From NCBI RefSeq assembly GCF_002505485.1, contig NZ_DAVG01000098.1:1-14029 (forward strand): 14,029 bases of DNA, given 5' to 3'. The stretch is from Methanosarcina sp. UBA5. GTDB lineage: Archaea > Halobacteriota > Methanosarcinia > Methanosarcinales > Methanosarcinaceae. A program made the position numbers and the translations under genes. The notes beneath the pieces were generated by a model, which searched no databases, was not told where the DNA came from, and saw only the letters and a list, made by a program, of their open reading frames with translations. Below are positions 1 to 5,877 of the stretch, piece after piece (the first letter of the stretch is position 1; each line of letters begins with the position of its first letter).

Positions 1-3
1 GAC

Positions 4-254
4 ATTTCTTGTATATAAAGCTCTTCATTTGGCAATTTTTAACACAGCAATTCAAAGCAAAAGAGATGTTTTGTTTGAATCTATATAGACATTGCCATTT
101 CAATCATTTGTGATCGAAAGAGAGTCAGATGCTCACAATTTTGTTTTTGTGAGGGATTCATACAAGGAATTTCTTGTATATAAAGCTTTCGTTTAGTTGA
201 TTTTTGACTATAGATTTCATCGCAAAAGAAAGTTTTTGCCAAATCTATAGATTT
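4..254 (-). repeat. degenerate direct repeat, probable decayed coding remnant
   Basis: Two related segments lie 165 bases apart (about 4-88 and 169-254). They share an exact 19-base core, ATTTCTTGTATATAAAGCT, at 4-22 and 169-187, and patchy similarity beyond it. The spacing is a multiple of three. On the minus strand both copies read in the same frame, giving related peptides (KLYIQEIP in one, ELYIQEM in the other). In-frame stops at 81-83 (TAG) and 39-41 (TAA) break the first copy. The open frame from 344 down to 81 starts at TTG without a ribosome binding site. I read this as the worn end of a repeat-containing gene running off the left edge. A non-coding repeat is also possible. Confidence 0.4.
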
Positions 255-286
255 AATGATCCCTGATCCTCTTAGATCAGGGGATC
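241..286. other. palindrome followed by a strong bulged hairpin
   Basis: AAATCTATAGATTT at 241-254 is a perfect 14-base palindrome. Immediately after it, 258-268 (GATCCCTGATC) pairs with 275-286 (GATCAGGGGATC) across a six-base loop, giving an 11 bp stem with one bulged G. No T-run follows the stem on the plus strand. The role is unknown; a transcript end or a protein-binding dyad are both possible. Confidence 0.5.
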
Positions 287-576
287 TCATAGATGCATTA
301 CTGACATATATACCTTTTGGGAAAATTCTTTCAAAATAAACCAAATTAATAAAATATTAGAGAATAAAGATAACTTATATTAAAGCATAGGATTTAGCTT
401 AGGCCTGTTGAAAACTTTTTGTTACAGAGATTCTATGGCAACTGTGCAAACCTCCCGAAGACCTAGAAACCAGATATTATTATAAGGATTAATATAAATA
501 GTAGTATATTTGTTTAAAATATATAGATTAGAAAAACCTATGATAACTATATATCAAGAATTATAAGGCTTCCCAC
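287..576. other. AT-rich intergenic DNA, no gene seen
   Basis: No open frame with a credible start or ribosome binding site was found on either strand. The stretch is AT-rich with several TATA-like tracts (for example around 490-530 and 561-567), none with a convincing gene at a suitable distance. It probably is the distal upstream region of the mtaCB operon. Confidence 0.5.
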
Positions 577-596
577 TAGCGAATATTAGCGAATAT
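577..596. repeat. tandem 10-base repeat upstream of the mtaC promoter
   Basis: TAGCGAATAT occurs twice in perfect tandem, 577-586 and 587-596, ending about 45 bases before the likely TATA box at 643-652. Two copies one helical turn apart put identical faces on the same side of the DNA, as expected for a regulator-binding site. Methanosarcina mta operons are known to be controlled by Msr regulators. That this is an Msr site is inference. Confidence 0.4.
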
Positions 597-642
597 TATA
601 GTTTGCCGCTTAATATTAGAACCTTAAACTTGCTCAGTGGGT

Positions 643-676
643 TTTATATATATTGGACTTCAATTAAAATGAGGGG
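643..676 (+). promoter_or_regulatory. likely mtaCB promoter (TATA box at 643-652)
   Basis: TTTATATATA at 643-652 is the best archaeal TATA box before mtaC. The purine-rich GTGGG just upstream could serve as the TFB recognition element. Transcription would begin about 25 bases downstream, near 670-676, leaving an untranslated leader of more than 200 bases before the TTG start at 889. As I recall, long leaders are a reported feature of methanol methyltransferase operons in this genus. The start site is predicted from spacing only. Confidence 0.45.
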
Positions 677-876
677 AGTTAGGAGTCCTTTAAGAAATTG
701 GGAAGAATTAGGGAGTTCATACCTGATTAGATCTCATTTAGTTGTCTCTGTGAAAAAATAGAGGATATTGAGTTCCTAAATAAGAATAAGATCTATCTCA
801 GAAAGAATTTTGGTTTTTAGCCCTGCTTTTGCTCCTGTAAATGATTAGGGATTATTTGCTCCTCAAATGCCAAAAT

Positions 877-881
877 GGAGG
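877..881 (+). promoter_or_regulatory. ribosome binding site deciding the mtaC start
   Basis: GGAGG lies seven bases before the TTG at 889. The upstream in-frame ATG at 841 is preceded only by TGCTCCTGTAA, which has no Shine-Dalgarno match. Confidence 0.75.
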
Positions 882-888
882 TTATACA

Positions 889-1656
889 TTGATAGATATA
901 GATCCCAGTGGTATTCTGGTTCGCTACAATGTAAAAAGAGAAAAGGAAATGACACCGGAAGATGCTGCAGAAGAACTTTACCCTAAAGATTCAATGATTT
1001 ATCCGATTGCAAAAGCCATCTTTGAAGGCGAAGAGGATGATGTTGTTGAAGGGCTGGAAAAAGCTATCAGTTCCGGGAAGGACCCGATCTCTCTTATCGA
1101 TGACGCACTGATGGTTGGAATGGGAGTGGTCACAAGGCTTTATGATGAAGGAGTTATTTTCCTTCCAAACGTTATGATGTCTGCTGATGCCATGCTGGAG
1201 GGCATCGACTACGTTAAGGAGAAAGCGGGAAAAGCACCTGAAACCAAAGGAAAAGTTGTCTGTCACGTTGCAGAAGGAGACGTGCATGACATTGGAAAGA
1301 ACATTGTTGCCGCACTGCTGAGAGCAGCCGGTTATGATGTGGTGGATCTTGGAAGAGATGTTCCTGTGGACGAAGTAATAGCGGCTGTAGAGAGAGAAAA
1401 ACCCCTAATGCTTACAGGTACTGCCCTTATGACTACAACCATGTATGCATTCAAGGAAGTTAATGACAAGCTTCTGGAGAAAGGCTACAGGATTCCATTT
1501 GCATGTGGTGGCGGTGCGGTCAATCAGGACTTCGTGTCCGAGTATGAACTTGGAGTGTACGGTGAAGAAGCAGCCGATGCCGCAAAAATAGCCGATTTCA
1601 TCAAGGCAAATGGGGATAACATTGTGAAACTGAGGGAGAAATTCCATAGACACTGA
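889..1656 (+). CDS. mtaC: methanol-specific corrinoid protein MtaC
   Basis: This is the cobamide-carrying subunit of cytoplasmic methanol:coenzyme M methyltransferase. MtaB methylates its Co(I) corrinoid with methanol, and MtaA then removes the methyl group. Starting at TTG 889 gives 255 residues, against 258 in M. barkeri as I recall. The product begins with IDIDPSG and runs into the family-typical RYNV segment. An N-terminal helical bundle (about residues 15-105) with the VGMGVV and PNVMMSADAML motifs precedes a Rossmann-type B12 domain. That domain carries EGDVHDIGKN, whose His133 is the lower cobalt ligand (His136 in M. barkeri). TGTALMTTT and ACGGGAVNQ follow. The ATG at 841 would add 16 residues that contain the ribosome binding site itself, so I reject it. 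mtaB follows after 13 bases, so the two form an operon. Confidence 0.95.
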   Translation: MIDIDPSGILVRYNVKREKEMTPEDAAEELYPKDSMIYPIAKAIFEGEEDDVVEGLEKAISSGKDPISLIDDALMVGMGVVTRLYDEGVIFLPNVMMSADAMLEGIDYVKEKAGKAPETKGKVVCHVAEGDVHDIGKNIVAALLRAAGYDVVDLGRDVPVDEVIAAVEREKPLMLTGTALMTTTMYAFKEVNDKLLEKGYRIPFACGGGAVNQDFVSEYELGVYGEEAADAAKIADFIKANGDNIVKLREKFHRH

Positions 1657-1669
1657 GGAGGCGGAGTAG

Positions 1670-3058
1670 ATGGCAGTAACAAGATGTACTAAAATGGCTT
1701 ATGCAAGCGCAGACGACATGGTTTTTGGAAAGTCCGTCAAGCCAGTAAAAACCGGACTGGGACTTGAGATCGGTGCCGGTTACACGACTCCCGAAGTTAA
1801 CTACGCCCCAAGACCTGAAGCCGGCGCATCCAAAGAAAAACTCATAAAAGAGTATGAAAGGATCACCACCGACATTATGGCAAGGATGGTTCAAATCGGA
1901 GCTCCTGCTGTCGTGCTTGAAACCGAACACGTTCAGCAGATGTCTAATCACCCAGATTGGGGAGCAGCCGTTGCGCATGCCCAGAAAACTATTATGGAAG
2001 ATTACCATGATGAGTACGGGATAAAATGCGCCCTCCGCCACACCATTGGTGACATCCGTGAGAGCAGGGAATTCCTCGAGCTCAGAGGAGGAAGTAAGTA
2101 CAACACCTTTATGGAGGCTTTCGAACAATGTGCCCAGAATGGTGCTGATATGCTTGCAGTTGAGTCAATGGGTGGAAAAGAAGTCTTTGACTATGCGATT
2201 CTCAGGAACGATATGGCCGGAGTACTTTACGGCATAGGCGTTCTAGGTAGCATAGACATGGAGATGATCTGGCAAGACATTGCATCAGTTGCAAAAAAGA
2301 ATAATGTAATAGCATCCGGTGACACCGACTGTGCCCAAGCAAACACTGCAATGTTCATTGCAGGCGGGCTGCTGGACAAGAACCTCGCCCACACACTCGC
2401 AATCATTGCAAGGTCGATTTCTGCCGCAAGATCTCTCGTTGCTTACGAAGCCGGTGCAGTAGGACCTGGAAAGGACTGTGGATATGAAAACGTTATCGTC
2501 AAAGCCATCACAGGTATGCCGATGACAATGGAAGGTAAGACTTCAACCTGTGCCCACTCCGATCTTATGGGTAACCTGGTCATGCAGTGCTGTGACCTCT
2601 GGTCCAACGAGTCCGTAGAATACCATGGTGAATTCGGTGGTACAACTGTCCAGTGCTGGTCCGAGACCCTTGCATATGACTGTGCCCTCATGAACGTTGC
2701 CCTCCAGTCTGGCAACGAGAAGATCCTGAGAGACTTATTCATGGCTTCGGATCTATACAGAGACGCACAGGGCTATGTACTCGCATACCCGAACGCCTAC
2801 AGAGTCGGGCAGGCAATTGCAAAGAACGGAAACGATATCTACCTTCGCGCCAAGAATGCTGCAATCGAATGTATTAACATCGTAGAAGAAGGAGCGAGGA
2901 AGAAACTTGAACTTTCCAGGTTCGAAGCAAAAGCCCTTGCAGATGCTAAAGCAGCTTTCGAGAGCCTTACTGACGACAAAGAGCAGTTCATGAGTGACTG
3001 CCTTACGAAATATAAAGAAGAAGTTAAAGTTTTCAAGCCGGAGAACTACGGCCTCTAA
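1670..3058 (+). CDS. mtaB: methanol:corrinoid methyltransferase MtaB
   Basis: This zinc enzyme activates methanol and transfers its methyl group to the corrinoid of MtaC, the first step of methanol-dependent methanogenesis. It acts as a cytoplasmic MtaBC complex. The protein has 462 residues, the normal family length. The zinc ligands known from M. barkeri MtaB (Glu164, Cys220, Cys269) are matched here by Glu165 in AVESMGG, Cys221 in SGDTDC and Cys270 in GPGKDC, each offset by one. There is no in-frame amber codon, as expected because MtaB, unlike methylamine methyltransferases, lacks pyrrolysine. The ATG at 1670 has GGAGG at 1657-1661, eight bases upstream, and sits 13 bases after the mtaC stop. 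Translation and expression are therefore likely coupled. A T-rich terminator follows. Confidence 0.97.
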   Translation: MAVTRCTKMAYASADDMVFGKSVKPVKTGLGLEIGAGYTTPEVNYAPRPEAGASKEKLIKEYERITTDIMARMVQIGAPAVVLETEHVQQMSNHPDWGAAVAHAQKTIMEDYHDEYGIKCALRHTIGDIRESREFLELRGGSKYNTFMEAFEQCAQNGADMLAVESMGGKEVFDYAILRNDMAGVLYGIGVLGSIDMEMIWQDIASVAKKNNVIASGDTDCAQANTAMFIAGGLLDKNLAHTLAIIARSISAARSLVAYEAGAVGPGKDCGYENVIVKAITGMPMTMEGKTSTCAHSDLMGNLVMQCCDLWSNESVEYHGEFGGTTVQCWSETLAYDCALMNVALQSGNEKILRDLFMASDLYRDAQGYVLAYPNAYRVGQAIAKNGNDIYLRAKNAAIECINIVEEGARKKLELSRFEAKALADAKAAFESLTDDKEQFMSDCLTKYKEEVKVFKPENYGL

Positions 3059-3070
3059 TTGAGGTAAGTT

Positions 3071-3088
3071 CTTCCCTTTTTCTTTTTT
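3071..3088 (+). terminator. T-rich terminator after mtaB
   Basis: A pyrimidine tract with two T-runs (five and six or more Ts) begins about a dozen bases after the mtaB stop at 3058. This matches archaeal T-tract termination, which needs no hairpin. Confidence 0.6.
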
Positions 3089-3198
3089 GAAACCTATTGA
3101 AATATAATTTCGTGTTAATGATGTTAATATTAGCTTTTTTCTTGACTATAAATTTGCCCCCTTGAGCGTCGCTAAGTTTGTTCATTTTATAAATTAGT

Positions 3199-3320
3199 CC
3201 GATTGATCAAACGAAGTGAGCGAAACGAAATTCGGGCCGTCCTCCCGAGACGGAACTCGGGATGCAGAGCCGCAAATCTGCCGAGACCGGATTTGGAAAA
3301 CCGAGACCGGATTCGGAAAA
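3199..3320. repeat. GC-rich hairpin and tandem-repeat intergenic element
   Basis: This block is far more GC-rich than the surrounding intergenic DNA and lies between convergent mtaB and mtaA. It holds a hairpin, CCCGAG (3244-3249) with CTCGGG (3256-3261) around a six-base loop. A second inverted pair follows, CAAATC near 3273 with GATTTG near 3290. It ends with a perfect-period 20-base tandem, CCGAGACCGGATTTGGAAAA at 3281-3300 repeated with one change at 3301-3320. The opening CGAAGTGAGCGAAACGAA resembles repetitive extragenic sequences I remember from Methanosarcina genomes. It contains no credible gene. A dispersed repeat or a barrier between convergent transcripts are both possible. Confidence 0.55.
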
Positions 3321-3344
3321 TAGAGAAAAAAATTAAAATAAGTT
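3321..3344 (-). terminator. T-rich terminator after mtaA
   Basis: Read on the minus strand, this segment is a run of Ts with few interruptions (eight Ts at its longest), starting about 15 bases beyond the mtaA stop at 3360. Confidence 0.55.
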
Positions 3345-3359
3345 CTATATTTTGCTTCT

Positions 3360-4379
3360 TCAAGCGTAGTACTCGTTTCTTGCCTCTACCATGGCTTTAA
3401 TATGGGAAAGTGGAGTCATAGGTGCAATTCCACAGCCAGGAGCCAGTACGTCTACACCTTCAGCAATAGCTTTTTTGGATTCTTCTTTGATTTTATCAAT
3501 CGGGCCTGGCAGTAAAACGAAGGGGCTTGATATATTTCCTACGAGTCTTGCCCTACCTCCAAGCACTTCCTTAGCCTTTTTTATGCTGCCAACTTTTTCT
3601 TCAACGCTCAAGCCTTCAAAACCACAATCAGCCATATAATCAAGGATAGGACCTACACTACCACATATATGCAAGACTGTAACTGAATCTACTTCTGAGG
3701 AAAATTTCTGCAACCTTGACTGAAGTTCATTTTTAAAGGCATCAGGACTCATTAAATCAGGGGATGCCACAGGATCAGCAACAGAAATTACATCTGCTCC
3801 TGCAACCACCATTGAATTTGCATAAGCTATTGTGGCATCGGTTGCAAAATCCATTACCTGCCGTAACATCTCGGGCTTTTTAATAGACCACTTCATAAAT
3901 GATTTTACACTCGCCAGATCGGAGGCAAGAGTGACCGGTCCTTCCATTCCTCCTATAATAGGTACATCTGATCCTACTTTTTCCCTTATAATTTTGATTG
4001 CATCAAGTACAGCCTGAATTCTGCCTCTATCAAGCAGGTTCTCAGGCATTTCCATGCCTTCGAGATCCTTAGGGTATGGGTGTGCAGTAACTGACGGCTG
4101 CCTGTTTTTTGTTCCCATATTAACCTCGCAGCCCATAGCTTCGGCAAGCACAGTCAGGCAATATGGTAATCTTACAGCTTCAAGCCCGCTAAGCTCGTAA
4201 TTTGCAATCGCCAGTTTTGCCATTTGTTCAGGATCGGTGTGGGCTTCGGGCCAGGGAGCTCCAACTTCATCCATTAATTCAACAATTCCCGTCTGGGTTA
4301 CAGAACAGACAGGCACTTTGTCAACTTCTTTTCCTTCCAGCGCGTTCAAAAGTCTCTTTTTAAGTGTCATTTCAGCCAT
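3360..4379 (-). CDS. mtaA: methylcobamide:coenzyme M methyltransferase MtaA
   Basis: MtaA transfers the methyl group from methylated MtaC to coenzyme M, giving methyl-CoM for the methyl-CoM reductase step. It belongs to the uroporphyrinogen-decarboxylase-fold zinc methyltransferases and is cytoplasmic. The 339 residues are full length. The zinc motif is His237-x-Cys239 in VLHICG and Cys316 in APGCGIAP, at the same numbers as in M. barkeri MtaA. GTKNRQPSVTAHPYPKD and ADPVASPDLMSPD are also typical. The ATG at 4379 has GGGGAGA (complement of 4385-4391) a few bases upstream. The gene faces mtaCB convergently, so it has its own promoter and could be regulated separately. It may be a second isoform of the MtaA2 kind, since in M. 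acetivorans mtaA2 sits beside an mtaCB pair (from memory). Confidence 0.95.
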   Translation of the reverse strand: MAEMTLKKRLLNALEGKEVDKVPVCSVTQTGIVELMDEVGAPWPEAHTDPEQMAKLAIANYELSGLEAVRLPYCLTVLAEAMGCEVNMGTKNRQPSVTAHPYPKDLEGMEMPENLLDRGRIQAVLDAIKIIREKVGSDVPIIGGMEGPVTLASDLASVKSFMKWSIKKPEMLRQVMDFATDATIAYANSMVVAGADVISVADPVASPDLMSPDAFKNELQSRLQKFSSEVDSVTVLHICGSVGPILDYMADCGFEGLSVEEKVGSIKKAKEVLGGRARLVGNISSPFVLLPGPIDKIKEESKKAIAEGVDVLAPGCGIAPMTPLSHIKAMVEARNEYYA

Positions 4380-4457
4380 AATTATCTCCCCATGTCAAGT
4401 TTCAATATAGAAGTGTTTAGCCTTTTGAGCTTTCTAGGACATTCTCGGCATGCTACT

Positions 4458-4495
4458 CTGATCTTAAAGATCAGTAACTAATAATAGTCTTATAA
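4458..4495 (-). promoter_or_regulatory. mtaA promoter with a dyad at the predicted start site
   Basis: On the minus strand a TATA-like TTATAA lies at 4490-4495, preceded by GGG. About 25 bases downstream, where transcription should start, 4458-4474 is a perfect inverted repeat: CTGATCTT and AAGATCAG around a single A. A dyad over the start site is a common repressor position in archaea. Alternatively it forms a short hairpin at the 5' end of the mRNA. The leader to the ATG would be about 85 bases. Confidence 0.45.
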
Positions 4496-4799
4496 CCCTT
4501 TGAGGCACATCAAAATTTTCAGAGTTTCCATCAAAGGCAAATAATCACCTTTGGAAAACCGAAATCCCCATGCCCAGATTGACTATTATAATCTAGGTTT
4601 TATGCTATATGATTGTTTGGGAATACGCACTTAAGATATGAATATAAAAGGAAAAATTACGCCAAAAAATAGCAAAGGGAAAAATAACCAAGTAAATCCA
4701 GCAGGTAAATCAAAAAGGCAAACAAAATTATAAAGCCAGAAAGTAATGCAAGAAAATAACGCAAAAATAACAGAAACAAAAAGGTCTAAGCAACACAAA
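4496..4799. other. AT-rich intergenic DNA between divergent genes
   Basis: This separates the mtaA promoter (minus strand) from the macrodomain gene (plus strand). The only open frame is 4638-4733, a 31-codon lysine- and asparagine-rich frame (MNIKGKITPKNS at its start) with no ribosome binding site. I do not trust it. A TATA-like GAATATAAAAGG near 4640 could be an additional plus-strand promoter. Confidence 0.4.
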
Positions 4800-4828
4800 C
4801 TTTATACTACTCCCTTTATACTACTTCC
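4800..4828 (+). promoter_or_regulatory. duplicated TATA element before the macrodomain gene
   Basis: CTTTATACTACTCC (4800-4813) is followed directly by CTTTATACTACTTCC (4814-4828), so the same TATA-like TTTATA occurs twice, 14 bases apart. The second copy would place the transcription start near 4844, about 30 bases before the ATG at 4876. Two overlapping promoters, or a recent slip duplication, are possible. Confidence 0.4.
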
Positions 4829-4875
4829 AAAAAAATATCAAAAAAGATAAGGAAACCGAAGCAAAAGAGAAGATT

Positions 4876-5406
4876 ATGGCACATATTTCGGACAAGATAA
4901 GAATAATCCAAGCAGATATTGTAAAATTGGAAGTGGATGCAGTCGTAAATGCTGCAAATACCACTCTCCTTGGTGGCAGAGGAGTCGATGGCGCTATCCA
5001 TAGAGCTGCAGGCCCCGAACTGCTGGAAGAATGTAAGGGCTTAAAAGGCTGTGCCACAGGAGAAGCAAAAATTACAAAGGGAGGTCTCCTGCCTGCAAAA
5101 TGGGTAATACATACTGTCGGCCCTGTTTGGCATGGAGGACAGAAAGGAGAAGACGATCTATTAGCTTCCTGCTACAGAAAGAGCCTTGAACTTGCAAGAG
5201 AATATGCCATAAAAACGATTGCTTTTCCAGCTATAAGTACAGGAGCATATAACTTTCCTTCAGAGCGAGCCGCAGGAATTGCAGTTTCCGAAATAACGAA
5301 ATTCCTTCAGGAAAATATGTTGCCTGAAAAGGTTTTTCTTGTTTGTTTCAACAAAGAAACATACCGACATCTTCAAGAAGCGTTTTCAGGAGTTTTTAAG
5401 GTTTAA
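4876..5406 (+). CDS. macrodomain protein, O-acetyl-ADP-ribose deacetylase / ADP-ribose hydrolase type
   Basis: The protein is a stand-alone macrodomain of 176 residues, the usual length for the YmdB/MacroD class. These bind ADP-ribose and hydrolyse O-acetyl-ADP-ribose or remove mono-ADP-ribose from acidic residues; the exact substrate here is unknown. The class signatures are present: IIQADIVKLEVDAVVNAAN (residues 10-28) with the adenine and ribose contacts, Asn25 and Asn28 in VNAAN, and GGRGVDGAIHRAAG (33-46) with catalytic Asp38. IHTVGPVW (79-86) and the phosphate loop AISTGAYNFP (119-128) follow. No signal peptide or fused domain is seen. The ATG at 4876 has a weak AGAGAAG upstream. The next gene on the same strand is 471 bases away, so an operon is unlikely. 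Macrodomain function in methanogens is little known. Confidence 0.93.
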   Translation: MAHISDKIRIIQADIVKLEVDAVVNAANTTLLGGRGVDGAIHRAAGPELLEECKGLKGCATGEAKITKGGLLPAKWVIHTVGPVWHGGQKGEDDLLASCYRKSLELAREYAIKTIAFPAISTGAYNFPSERAAGIAVSEITKFLQENMLPEKVFLVCFNKETYRHLQEAFSGVFKV

Positions 5407-5562
5407 TTTAAATTTTGGAAATTAGCTTTAGATTATACATATTTTTAGTTGTATACTTTATTTGTAATACAAGTTGCCTGCAAAATCCATTGAGAATATT
5501 TCTAAAAAGACGTTTTAAAAAATAAACAAAAAATTATTCTCCCACACTCAATTATTGAGATC

Positions 5563-5608
5563 GTTTATATACAATGTTAAGAAATTAGATTCTTAAGAAA
5601 TTAGATTC
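5563..5608 (+). promoter_or_regulatory. candidate promoter of the giant TPR gene with tandem 16-mer
   Basis: TTTATATA at 5563-5570 is a TATA-like box. The expected start site (about 5592) falls on a perfect tandem repeat, TTAAGAAATTAGATTC at 5577-5592 and again at 5593-5608. A transcript from here would have a leader of about 285 bases. It would include a 33-codon open frame at 5625-5726 (MIIDFGLNAVL at its start) that has no ribosome binding site and may be meaningless. A closer, unseen promoter cannot be excluded. Confidence 0.35.
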
Positions 5609-5715
5609 TAAACAAAAATTAATAATGATAATAGACTTCGGGTTGAATGCAGTACTAAATTTAACGGTTGGCACTGGTAAATTGTTCACGCATTGGAAAA
5701 AAGTTTTAAATTCGA

Positions 5716-5734
5716 GCGAGACGTAAAAACTCGC
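5716..5734 (+). other. small hairpin in the TPR gene leader
   Basis: GCGAG (5716-5720) pairs with CTCGC (5730-5734) across a nine-base A-rich loop. It lies in the presumed leader of the TPR gene. Five base pairs make only a weak structure. Confidence 0.3.
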
Positions 5735-5820
5735 AAAAACTCATAACTCGGGAAAAAAAGCAAAATATTATTAAGACCTGATAAAAAAGACTAGAATTCA
5801 AGTTTCAGATCTTTGAGCTT

Positions 5821-5866
5821 GCAGGAATAAAATTAGAAAAATTGCGGGAATAGAATTAGAAAAAAG
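5821..5866 (+). repeat. 23-base tandem repeat just before the TPR gene
   Basis: The segment 5821-5843, beginning GCAGGAATAAAATTAG, is repeated at 5844-5866 with four differences. The repeat ends five bases before the GGAGG of the TPR gene and would be in its mRNA leader. Confidence 0.5.
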
Positions 5867-5877
5867 AATCGGAGGAG

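Noticed and set aside
669..761. 30-codon open frame in the mtaC leader (possible upstream ORF)
   Set aside because: It begins at or before the predicted transcription start and has no ribosome binding site, so there is no support for translation.
3203..3400. 65-codon plus-strand frame across the intergenic element
   Set aside because: It runs through the hairpin and tandem repeat into the end of mtaA on the opposite strand, with no ribosome binding site.
4638..4733. 31-codon lysine-rich frame
   Set aside because: It has no ribosome binding site and its composition is what AT-rich A-runs give by chance.
5625..5726. 33-codon frame in the TPR leader
   Set aside because: It has no ribosome binding site, no recognisable motif, and ends inside a small hairpin.
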